Shown here: piece by piece, positions 1-6,339 of the stretch
How positions within the stretch are numbered: position 1 is the first letter of the stretch
Layout of the letters: every line of letters begins with the position of its first letter
Assembly: GCA_964448045.1 (NCBI GenBank)
Contig: CAYUVF010000063.1
Location: 1 to 23,618 of the forward strand
Origin: CAYUVF01 sp964448045
GTDB lineage: Bacteria > Bacteroidota > Rhodothermia > Rhodothermales > Salinibacteraceae
Length of the DNA: 23,618 bases
Direction: 5' to 3'
Translations under genes and position numbers: made by a program
Notes under the pieces: generated by a model
Database searches by the model: none
Told to the model about the DNA's origin: nothing
Seen by the model: only the letters and a program-made list of their open reading frames with translations

Positions 1-696
1 GTGAACGACCTCACCATCGAGGATCCGGTGGAGTACATCATTCCCGGCGTCCGGCAGATCAAACTCAACGACAAGCTGAAGCTGGAGGACGCGCTGCGCT
101 CGATTCTGCGGCACGATCCCGACGTGGTGATGGTCGGTGAGATGCGTGACCGGCAGACCGCCGAGCTTGCCATCAAGCTGGCCAACACGGGCCACCTCAC
201 GTTCTCGACGCTGCACACGAACGATGCGCCGAGCGCCGTGAGCCGGCTCTATAAGATGGGCATCGAGCCGTTCCTGATCGCCTACGCCATCAATCTGATC
301 GTGGCGCAGCGGCTCATCCGGAAGCTCTGCCCCGAGTGCAAGCGCCCCGATCCCGATCCCGATCCGGTGATGCTCCAGCAACTGGGCTTCACGCCGGAAG
401 AGATCGAATCGACGACATTCTACACGGAGGGCAACAACGCCGAGTGCAGCACCTGCAAGGGGCTCAGCTACAAGGGCCGCCGGGCCATCTCCGAGGCGCT
501 TTCCTTCTCGCGGCCCATCCGCCACATGATTGTAGAAGCGGATGGTATGGTCGACGAAGGCTCCATTCGCGAGCAGGCCATGGGCGAGGGCATGCTGACG
601 CTTCGCGATTCGGCCCGTGAGGTCGTCAAGATGGGCGAGACGTCCGTGCGCGAAATGATGCGCGTGGTCGCCTCCGAAGGCAAGACCCTGGCGTAG
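1..696 (+). CDS. pilB: Type IV pilus/type II secretion assembly ATPase (PilB/GspE family), C-terminal part, 5' truncated
   Basis: This is a cytoplasmic hexameric ATPase that powers pilin polymerisation. Only the last 231 residues are present. The first codon, GTG, is almost certainly an internal valine, because the Walker A loop that should lie upstream is absent. Visible motifs are the Asp box TIEDPVEY (residues 5-12), Walker B DVVMVGEMRD (41-50) with the catalytic Glu at 47, and the His box around GHLTFSTLHTND (64-75). The four zinc-binding cysteines typical of PilB/GspE are C110, C113, C149 and C152. A small DPDPDP repeat sits in the zinc insertion (117-122). The C-terminus (GEGMLTLRDSA) is the usual family ending. 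The next gene follows 47 nt downstream with a good Shine-Dalgarno, so co-transcription with the pilin-like genes is likely. PilB and GspE cannot be separated on this fragment. The four Cys and the PilT, PilM and PilN genes nearby favour PilB. Confidence 0.93.
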   Translation: MNDLTIEDPVEYIIPGVRQIKLNDKLKLEDALRSILRHDPDVVMVGEMRDRQTAELAIKLANTGHLTFSTLHTNDAPSAVSRLYKMGIEPFLIAYAINLIVAQRLIRKLCPECKRPDPDPDPVMLQQLGFTPEEIESTTFYTEGNNAECSTCKGLSYKGRRAISEALSFSRPIRHMIVEADGMVDEGSIREQAMGEGMLTLRDSAREVVKMGETSVREMMRVVASEGKTLA

Positions 697-743
697 CCCC
701 GCCGATTACCTGATAGCCACACACCGATTCTGGGAGGATTGGC

Positions 744-1265
744 ATGCAACAGACGTTACTGGCACTTTTGGCGCTCATGACCGCTTCGTTTCTCTCTTTC
801 AGTCAGATGCAGGCGATCGTGAAGAGCGAGCGCGAGATGGTACGCTCGGAGTTGGAGGAGATGGCCACCGGCATCGCCATGCAGTCGATGGAGGTGATCC
901 GGGCGCGGGCGTTCGACGATGCGCTGGTGGGCGTGCCCAGCGACAGCACCGTGAGCGTATCGGATTTCACCTCGCCGCCTTTTACGAGCGGCAACGACTG
1001 CGAGGCCTTCGGCGGCACCGATGTCTGCGACGATGTGGACGACTATCACGAGATGGTCCCCGCAACGGTGCCCTTCGAGATCCCCGGCGATCAGATCGAC
1101 TTCCGGGTCGAGGTCGAGGTGCGCTACGTCGACAACCTCATGCAACCGACGAGCAGCAAGACCATCCGCAAGGAAGTGATCATTCGCGTGCGCGATATCC
1201 AGCCGGATGGCACGCCGGTGCTGGCCCGCCCCGTGGTGTTCTCGGAGACGCTGGCGTACAACTGA
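744..1265 (+). CDS. Minor pilin-like protein, I/V-type (GspI/PilV-like), no canonical prepilin leader
   Basis: This 173-residue protein has one N-terminal hydrophobic helix (about residues 4-20), then an amphipathic stretch (QAIVKSEREMVRSELEE) and a beta-rich globular part. The segment ATGIAMQSMEVIRARAFDD (about 42-60) resembles the region after the helix in GspI/PilV pseudopilins, where a conserved pattern ends in a Leu/Ile-Arg-x-x-x-Phe-Asp-like run. It is the first of three successive small membrane-anchored genes whose order (I/V, J/W, K/X) matches minor pilin operons. The start is firm: GGGAGG lies 7 nt before the ATG. No Gly-Phe-Thr/Ser-Leu-x-Glu cleavage site is present and position 5 is not Glu, so processing by a standard prepilin peptidase is doubtful. 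Two cysteines about 10 residues apart (ENDCEAFGGTDVCDD-like region) may form a disulfide. The pilin assignment is inference from context and pattern. Confidence 0.7.
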   Translation: MQQTLLALLALMTASFLSFSQMQAIVKSEREMVRSELEEMATGIAMQSMEVIRARAFDDALVGVPSDSTVSVSDFTSPPFTSGNDCEAFGGTDVCDDVDDYHEMVPATVPFEIPGDQIDFRVEVEVRYVDNLMQPTSSKTIRKEVIIRVRDIQPDGTPVLARPVVFSETLAYN

Positions 1266-1308
1266 TTGCTCCCCGCCCGACGATTGATTCCAGACAGAGA
1301 GGGCTGCT

Positions 1309-1938
1309 ATGATTTTTATCTACGACAACCTCACGGCGATGATTATCGCCATGGCGGTGCTGCTGCTCCTGGTGACGATCCAGTTCCGGACGACGCAGGC
1401 TAACATTGCGCAGACCTCGCGCAACATCGTCAAAGAGCAGGCGCAGGGCTTTGCCACCTGGGTCGAGGACGACCTGGAGCGGATCGGAGAGAACATCCCG
1501 CCCGGAGATGTGACGTTCGAGAATCCGGTCGATTCGGCGGGCGTCACCACCGAGTTTACCTTTTATCGCGACTCCATCGAAAGCACGACGAGCGTCGTGC
1601 CGGTGACCACGCGTTACACCGTCCGCAAGGTCGATACGCAGGTGGTGGAAGAGGACACGCTCGATATGTACCAGCTCGAACGGGAGCAGAAGGTAGGGGC
1701 AGGTAGCTGGGTGCAGGATGGGCAGAGCATCGGCGCGCTCGGGTACTTTGAGATTGATATGCTCAATCGGAATGCCCAGCCAATCGTGAATCCCAAGTAC
1801 CAGGTGCAGAACGTCAATCCCGATACCGTGCGGAGCACGCGTGTGCGCTTCTCGGTTGTGGCTCCCTATCAGAGTGAGAAAACCTCGCTCCGGGTAGTGC
1901 ACTTCGGATCTGTGTTGCTCCTCCGAAACGAGAATTGA
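1309..1938 (+). CDS. Minor pilin-like protein, J/W-type (GspJ/PilW-like), no canonical prepilin leader
   Basis: This 209-residue protein has a short polar N-terminus (MIFIYDNLTA), a hydrophobic helix at about 10-24 and a long amphipathic helix. It then has the segment FATWVEDDLERIGENIP (about 48-64). A short hydrophobic-Asp-Leu-Glu/Arg pattern at this distance from the membrane helix is typical of GspJ/PilW minor pseudopilins. The remainder is beta-rich and ends in SVVAPYQSEKTSL...FGSVLLLRNEN. The start is supported by an AGAGAGGG purine run about 8 nt upstream. It lies 43 nt after the I/V-like gene and ahead of the two K/X-like genes, as in gspI-J-K and pilV-W-X operons. There is no Gly(-1)/Glu(+5) prepilin peptidase signature. 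The role as a tip-complex pilin is inferred. Confidence 0.68.
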   Translation: MIFIYDNLTAMIIAMAVLLLLVTIQFRTTQANIAQTSRNIVKEQAQGFATWVEDDLERIGENIPPGDVTFENPVDSAGVTTEFTFYRDSIESTTSVVPVTTRYTVRKVDTQVVEEDTLDMYQLEREQKVGAGSWVQDGQSIGALGYFEIDMLNRNAQPIVNPKYQVQNVNPDTVRSTRVRFSVVAPYQSEKTSLRVVHFGSVLLLRNEN

Positions 1939-2067
1939 CGCACCGAGGCGTAAATATATGCTCCATAAATACATACAGTAATGCGTTTGCACCGGTGTGG
2001 TGAAACGTAATAGGTAGAGACCTATCAGGCAAGGAGTAGTAATAACGAAACTTGTCAGGTGGGGCTC
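1939..2067 (+). promoter_or_regulatory. AT-rich leader with a perfect inverted repeat, possible promoter/operator for the first K-like gene
   Basis: This 129-nt gap is much more AT-rich than its surroundings. It contains CACCGGTG (an 8-bp palindrome near 1991-1998) and a perfect inverted repeat ATAGGT-AGAG-ACCTAT at 2010-2025. A weak sigma70-like pair can be drawn: TTGCAC at 1987-1992 and TAATAG at 2008-2013, with a 15-nt spacer. The Shine-Dalgarno AGGTGG lies at 2057-2062. The promoter assignment is tentative; the inverted repeat is seen directly. Confidence 0.3.
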
Positions 2068-3207
2068 ATGGGGAAATATATTTTACTCATCACGGTGGCG
2101 GCGACGGCGAGCATTGCGCTGCTGACACATCAGGCCAACAGCATCGAGCGCGATACCGATTACCGGCAGGCCGAGCGGCAAGAGAAAGTCATTGCTCGGC
2201 AGATTGCGCGCAGCGGATACAATATGGTGTTAGCGCGCGCTCGGGTGGAAGAGCGAAACTCGGATGCCGTCGACGAAATCGTCAGCGCCGTGGGCACGGT
2301 GCAGGGGCAGTACCAGGGCGGAGCGTATCGGGCCTGGCTCACGCAAATCAGCCCGACGGCCTATCGCGTCACATCCGAAGGCACGTACAACGCCACGACT
2401 CATCGTCTCCGGCTTCCGCACGAGCGCAACTTCGTCCCGTCTCCCCCGGAAGTCGATCAGCCCAGTGAGTTGGAGGTCGAGTTCATCGATTCGATGGCGG
2501 GCTACTGCTCGGCCATTTTCCTGCAGCGGTTCGTGCCTAAAAACAACAAGGGGCATGGCAATAATGCCGATGGCGACGACAGTGATAACGCGTCGAGCGA
2601 TGATGAAGAAACCTACGATGACGATGAGTGGGCGAACAAGAAAGATGGGGCTGCGCCCGGCTATAAGGCGATGGACCCCGAATTGATATTCGCTCCAGGC
2701 AACAACCGCAACGGTGCTCAGACCATGTTCGAGCAGGTCATCGAACCCGGCACATTGCTGAATTTCGTTCTGGCCGTCGATGCCGATTACACCTGTGAGG
2801 AGCGCGGGAATACCGCCATCACCCTCAAGGATAAGTCCTTCGACTACACGCGCATGGCCTTTCAGGGGAATATCAACAAGCTCAGCAAGCTATCGGAAAC
2901 GCCCTTTGCGCTCACACAGGAGAAGCCCTCGCAACCGGGTACGTGGCGCGTGGCTTTCGAGGATCTCGTCTTCTCCAACGCCGAGCTCTGGGAGGTGAAA
3001 GAGAGGGGCTACGAAGGCAATGGATGGATGCTGGACCTCAATGACTACTGGAAGCTGAAGGATTACGGCGACCGGCCCGACTTCAGCGATCAGGTGATTG
3101 AGGTGCAGATCGTTCCCGCGGATGATGACGATTCCGATCCGTTCGACGAGGGCGATGACGATGATGGAGACGAGGGAGACGATGATGACATCGGGGACGA
3201 CGACTGA
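2068..3207 (+). CDS. Large K/X-type minor pilin-like protein with Asp-rich insert and acidic C-terminal tail (paralogue A)
   Basis: This 379-residue protein begins MGKYILLI, has one hydrophobic helix (4-19), and then an amphipathic stretch QEKVIARQIARSGYNMVLARA. That stretch resembles the post-helix A-x-x-(A/S)-G region of PilX/GspK pilins. A GTG nine bases upstream is in frame, but the ATG at 2068 has AGGTGG correctly spaced and aligns exactly with the paralogue at 3510. The globular part carries GYCSAIFLQR (C147) and DADYTCEERG (C243), the only two cysteines, a likely disulfide pair. An Asp/Asn/Gly-rich insert, KGHGNNADGDDSDN (161-174), looks like a calcium-binding loop. The last 30 residues are almost all Asp, Glu and Gly. 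GspK tip pseudopilins are large and bind calcium, which agrees with this reading. No prepilin-peptidase site is visible. A secreted or surface adhesin anchored by the helix is the alternative. Confidence 0.7.
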   Translation: MGKYILLITVAATASIALLTHQANSIERDTDYRQAERQEKVIARQIARSGYNMVLARARVEERNSDAVDEIVSAVGTVQGQYQGGAYRAWLTQISPTAYRVTSEGTYNATTHRLRLPHERNFVPSPPEVDQPSELEVEFIDSMAGYCSAIFLQRFVPKNNKGHGNNADGDDSDNASSDDEETYDDDEWANKKDGAAPGYKAMDPELIFAPGNNRNGAQTMFEQVIEPGTLLNFVLAVDADYTCEERGNTAITLKDKSFDYTRMAFQGNINKLSKLSETPFALTQEKPSQPGTWRVAFEDLVFSNAELWEVKERGYEGNGWMLDLNDYWKLKDYGDRPDFSDQVIEVQIVPADDDDSDPFDEGDDDDGDEGDDDDIGDDD

Positions 3208-3249
3208 TCGCGTGGGGCGAGCAGAAGTCGAGGAGTACCTGCGCACCCG

Positions 3250-3290
3250 GCGTGCGTCGGCTCAGAGGAGTCGGTGCACGCTTTTTTTTT
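3250..3290 (+). terminator. Intrinsic terminator after K-like paralogue A
   Basis: Left arm 3250-3263 and right arm 3268-3281 pair over 14 bp (11 Watson-Crick pairs and three G-T wobbles) around an AGAG loop at 3264-3267. Nine Ts follow at 3282-3290. This is a textbook rho-independent terminator 42 nt after the stop codon. It separates the two paralogues into different transcription units. Confidence 0.9.
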
Positions 3291-3388
3291 CGTTGCGCTT
3301 TTGGATGACCCATCTCAGGAGAATAGATACGCTAAGTCGAGTAATATTTATCGATGTGAGTAGATAGTACCCATATAAAACCCTCCAA

Positions 3389-3459
3389 ATCGCCGGTGAG
3401 CGCGGCTGGGGGCGATGGCACCTCCTTTGACGCATCCGTTAGCTGCGGACGGGCGGAGG
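3389..3459 (+). promoter_or_regulatory. Possible structured 5' leader of K-like paralogue B
   Basis: Two adjacent stem-loops can be drawn. In the first, ATCGCC (3389-3394) pairs with GGCGAT (3411-3416), with an inner AGC/GCT pairing. In the second, CCTCC (3421-3425) pairs with GGAGG (3455-3459), with an inner TCCG (3435-3438)/CGGA (3446-3449) pairing. It matches no riboswitch class I recognise, including c-di-GMP-I. A TATAGT near 3484-3489 could be a -10 element but lacks a convincing -35. Function is not established. Confidence 0.3.
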
Positions 3460-3509
3460 GCCCAACGCTACCAGACGAAATACTATAGTCACGAAACTGG
3501 AGGGTCGAC

Positions 3510-4742
3510 ATGGGTAAATATATTTTACTCGTTGTGGCCGCTGTCATGGCTGGAAGCAGTATGCTGATGTACCAGTCGCAGAAAACGTCGCTGGACACCG
3601 ATCAGCGGCAGGCGCAGCGTCAGGAAAAACTTATTGCACGTCAGATCGCTCGCACCGGCTACAATGCGGTGTTAGCCGAGGCGCGCGTTCACGATGATCA
3701 AGGAAAGAAAGCAGGTACCGTAGTCGCCGATGTGGGTACGATCACTGGCACCTACCAGAACGGTACGTACGAAGCGTGGCTGGAGAAAATTAGCCCAACG
3801 TCGTTCCGCGCGGTCTCGGTGGGGCGCCTCAAGTCATCAATCAGCCGCGTGGGAATGAGCGCAGATTCCATGATCACCCACCGCATCGAAGAGCAGCATC
3901 GGAAGAACACGATCCCCGAGGCCAGCCAGCCCAAGGTATCCGCCGACTCCAGCCGGCTCGAAGTCGAGTTCATCGATTCGATGGCGGGCTACTGCTCGGC
4001 GATTTTCTTGCAGCGGATGATCCCGAAAACCAACAACGGGCACGGAAACAACTGCGACGGGGTGGACAGCAGCAATCCCGGCAATGCGCCGTTTCAGGAT
4101 CAGGATTCCGATCCCAACACCGATGATGAGTGTGGTGGAGGGGGCGCGTATCCCGGCCAGCAGAACGGAAATGGAAACGGATCGCAGGGCAATAATAAAG
4201 AGAAGTTTATGGCGATGGAGCCCGAACTCGTCTTCGCGCCTGGCAACAACCGGAATGGAGCCGAGTCGAGCTACGACAGGGTCATCGCGCCCGGCACGCG
4301 CCTGAACTTCATTCTGGCCGTCGATGCCGATTATTCGTGTGAGGCCCGCGGCGAGAATGTCACCGCCGACGACAACTCGTTTGATTACATTCGTCCCTCG
4401 TTCTCGGAGGACGTATCCGAGTTCGGCAAGATCAACGAGGCGCCGTATTCGATGATGCAGGAGAACCCCTCGCAGCCGGGCACGTGGCGTATCGCCTTTG
4501 AAGATCTCCACTTCGAAGACGCCCAACTCTGGGATATTAAAAAGAATGGATATCCCAACCACGATAGTGGAAACGCCTGGAGCAACCAGGACAAAACGTA
4601 CGGTGGAGCGGGCTGGGGCACCGATGGCGACGGGTACGCCCGCTTGAAAGATTACGGTAATGTACCTGACTTTAGCGATCAGGTGATCGAGGTGACAATT
4701 ATTCCGGTCGAGCCCCCGAGCGACGATCCGCCCACGGATTGA
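3510..4742 (+). CDS. Large K/X-type minor pilin-like protein with Ca-binding-like loop (paralogue B)
   Basis: This 410-residue paralogue of the protein encoded at 2068 has the same MGKYILL start, single hydrophobic helix and amphipathic segment (QARQIARTGYNAVLAEAR-like). The start is supported by GGAGG at 3499-3503. Shared blocks are EVEFIDSMAGYCSAIFLQR (C162), PELVFAPGNNRNGA, LNFILAVDADYSCEARG (C277), PSQPGTWRIAFEDLHF and DYGNVPDFSDQVIEV. The Asp-rich insert is NGHGNNCDGVDSSNPG (176-191), which resembles calcium-binding loops of secreted bacterial proteins. It adds two extra cysteines, C182 and C208. Unlike its sister it lacks the long acidic tail and ends in a Pro/Asp-rich stub. It has a separate leader and its own terminator, so the two may be expressed under different conditions. 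Pilin-tip role is inferred; a membrane-anchored surface protein is the alternative. Confidence 0.7.
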   Translation: MGKYILLVVAAVMAGSSMLMYQSQKTSLDTDQRQAQRQEKLIARQIARTGYNAVLAEARVHDDQGKKAGTVVADVGTITGTYQNGTYEAWLEKISPTSFRAVSVGRLKSSISRVGMSADSMITHRIEEQHRKNTIPEASQPKVSADSSRLEVEFIDSMAGYCSAIFLQRMIPKTNNGHGNNCDGVDSSNPGNAPFQDQDSDPNTDDECGGGGAYPGQQNGNGNGSQGNNKEKFMAMEPELVFAPGNNRNGAESSYDRVIAPGTRLNFILAVDADYSCEARGENVTADDNSFDYIRPSFSEDVSEFGKINEAPYSMMQENPSQPGTWRIAFEDLHFEDAQLWDIKKNGYPNHDSGNAWSNQDKTYGGAGWGTDGDGYARLKDYGNVPDFSDQVIEVTIIPVEPPSDDPPTD

Positions 4743-4783
4743 GTCGCGCGAAGAACACACTGGGCATTGGTTGCCGCTTGCAA

Positions 4784-4825
4784 CAAACCGCAGGTCGAGA
4801 AATTCGGCCTGCGGTTTGCTTGTTG
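4784..4825 (+). terminator. Intrinsic terminator-like hairpin after K-like paralogue B
   Basis: CAAACCGCAGG (4784-4794) pairs perfectly with CCTGCGGTTTG (4808-4818). The stem continues inward as TCGA/TCGG around a GAAAT loop. The tail CTTGTTG is only partly T-rich. It lies 41 nt after the stop of the upstream gene and ahead of the start of the pilT-like gene, so that gene should be transcribed separately or by read-through. Confidence 0.7.
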
Positions 4826-4867
4826 ATAGGGTGCCCGCAACCCTCCTCTCATCAACTTCTCAGTACC

Positions 4868-6184
4868 GTGGCCGATAAAACGCTCGAAAGCGTCTTGCTC
4901 CAGGAGATGGAAGCCAGTAAGGCGCGAAAGCCGCAGGTCGATGCGCCGGCCCGCAAGGCGCCCCCCCTGCCGAAAGTCTGCAAGACGATCATCGAGTCCA
5001 TTCCGGAGTCAATCGAAGGGCAGGAGCGGCTCCGATTTCTGTCTGAACAGGTGCAATCGCTGCTCAACGAGGATCGCCTCAAACTGGGTAAGGTCGTCGA
5101 CCACTTTGTCGAGCACATGTTGAAGCTCGATGCCAGCGATATCGACGCCGGCGGAGAGGCGTGCGACGAGCACGTCTGGTACCGTGTCGATGGCGAGAAA
5201 ACTCGTTGCGAGGCCATGGGCACCTATTCGCCCACCGAGACCGACATCATCTTCCTCAACCTGCTCAACGATTCGCAGATGGACCAGCTCTTCGAGATGG
5301 GCGCGGTCGATCTGTCGTACCGGCTCGATATCGACGGGAAGAACGGCCGGCCGCGGCGCTTCCGGGCGACGGTCTATTTCGATTACGACCATGTGGCGCT
5401 CAACATGCGCTCGATCACCGATGAGGTGCGCGCGCTCGATTCGCTTGGCTTCCATCCGAAGGTCCAAAAGGGGCTGATGTTCAGGCATGTGCGCGATGGC
5501 CTGACGTTGGTGACCGGCGTCACGGGCTCGGGTAAAAGCTCCACGCTCGACGCCATCGTCGATGCCAACAACGAAGACGTACCGGGGCACGTCGTCATCA
5601 TCGCCCAGCCGATTGAGTACATGCATCAGCCCAAAAAATGCATCGTGCGCCACCGCGAGGTGGGCAAGGATGTTGTCAGCTTTAAGGACGGCATCGTGCA
5701 GGCGCTGCGCCAGGACCCCGACATCGTCGTCATCGGGGAGATTCGCGATCCGGAGACGATTAAGTCCGCACTTGAAATCACCGACTCGGGCCACAAGGTC
5801 TTCTCCACGTTGCACACCTCCTCGGCCATCGAAACGATCGCCCGTATCGTTGCCGAGATGCCCTCCGACGAGCAGGAGCGCGTCCGCAACCGCCTCGCCG
5901 ATGTGCTCCGCTGTGTCATCTCGCAGAAGCTTTGCCCAAAAATCGGCGGGGGACGGGTGCTGGCGAAAGAGGTGCTGTGGGTCAACCCCTCGGCGCGCGC
6001 GGCCATCAAGAATGACAACGTGGGAGAGATCTACCAGATGATGTGGGAGGGCGGCAATCAGGGGCAGACGACGCTGGAGCAGGACCTCTTCCGGCTGGTG
6101 CGCACCCGGCAAATAACACCGGAGACGGCTTACGACTTTGCCAACAACAAACGCCGATTGAAGCGACTCATGCCGAAAGGGTAG
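4868..6184 (+). CDS. pilT: PilT-like pilus retraction ATPase with degenerate Asp box
   Basis: This is a cytoplasmic hexameric ATPase of the PilT/GspE family, expected to drive pilin depolymerisation or antagonise PilB. From the GTG start it is 438 residues. Open reading extends back to 4739, but that would translate through the terminator hairpin. GTG 4868 (VADKTLESV) or ATG 4907 are the realistic starts; neither has a strong Shine-Dalgarno. Motifs are Walker A GVTGSGKSS (217-225), Walker B DIVVIGEIRD (285-294, Glu at 291) and His box GHKVFSTLHTSSA (308-320). The PilT-type C-terminus AAIKNDNVGEIYQMM (378-392) corresponds to the AIRNLIRE region. The zinc tetracysteine of PilB is absent, as in PilT. 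The usual Asp box E-D-P-I-E reads A-Q-P-I-E (246-250), so two acidic residues are lost. The N-terminal extension (about 1-85) is longer than in standard PilT (around 350 residues). Confidence 0.88.
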   Translation: MADKTLESVLLQEMEASKARKPQVDAPARKAPPLPKVCKTIIESIPESIEGQERLRFLSEQVQSLLNEDRLKLGKVVDHFVEHMLKLDASDIDAGGEACDEHVWYRVDGEKTRCEAMGTYSPTETDIIFLNLLNDSQMDQLFEMGAVDLSYRLDIDGKNGRPRRFRATVYFDYDHVALNMRSITDEVRALDSLGFHPKVQKGLMFRHVRDGLTLVTGVTGSGKSSTLDAIVDANNEDVPGHVVIIAQPIEYMHQPKKCIVRHREVGKDVVSFKDGIVQALRQDPDIVVIGEIRDPETIKSALEITDSGHKVFSTLHTSSAIETIARIVAEMPSDEQERVRNRLADVLRCVISQKLCPKIGGGRVLAKEVLWVNPSARAAIKNDNVGEIYQMMWEGGNQGQTTLEQDLFRLVRTRQITPETAYDFANNKRRLKRLMPKG

Positions 6185-6210
6185 CCTGAAGCGGAGCATG
6201 AGCGGATGAT

Positions 6211-6272
6211 AGGCCCCGATATGGGCCTCGGCACGAGGTTTGCTCAACATTATGCTGCAGGTCGATACCTGC
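6211..6272 (+). other. Cluster of small hairpins in the gap before the pilMN fusion gene
   Basis: The 155-nt gap 6185-6339 contains three perfect stems. AGGCCC (6211-6216) pairs with GGGCCT (6223-6228); CCTCG (6226-6230) pairs with CGAGG (6234-6238), followed by TTT; and GCAGGT (6257-6262) pairs with ACCTGC (6267-6272). The first two share bases 6226-6228 and are mutually exclusive. They could form a weak terminator or attenuator; function is unproven. Confidence 0.35.
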
Positions 6273-6339
6273 GCTCGCAACCGTCCCATCGCGTGCCGGA
6301 TGCCCCGCGTCGCGCGTCATTTCCGAAAGCCAACGTATT

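Larger units (their letters stand above)
3208..3509 (+). other. 302-nt intergenic region between the two K-like paralogues
   Basis: This gap begins with a strong intrinsic terminator (listed separately) and then an AT-rich stretch (about 3300-3390). It ends with a GC-rich, potentially structured leader ahead of the second paralogue. I see no credible gene in it. The short open frames across it lack a recognisable product and run out of the preceding gene in another frame. Confidence 0.6.

Noticed and set aside
2059..2067. GTG start three codons upstream for K-like paralogue A
   Set aside because: It lies within the Shine-Dalgarno and does not align with the paralogue, which begins at MGKYILL.
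3389..3475. c-di-GMP, cobalamin or TPP riboswitch
   Set aside because: None of the conserved cores of these classes could be found; only generic stems are visible.
3837..4760. 307-codon minus-strand frame opposite K-like paralogue B
   Set aside because: No homologue-like motifs, and the plus strand shows protein-level conservation with its paralogue.
5009..6289. Long minus-strand open frame (426 codons) opposite the pilT-like gene
   Set aside because: Shadow of a high-GC gene: it lies antisense to a gene with clear ATPase motifs, and its product is Arg/His/Asp-rich with no recognisable domain.
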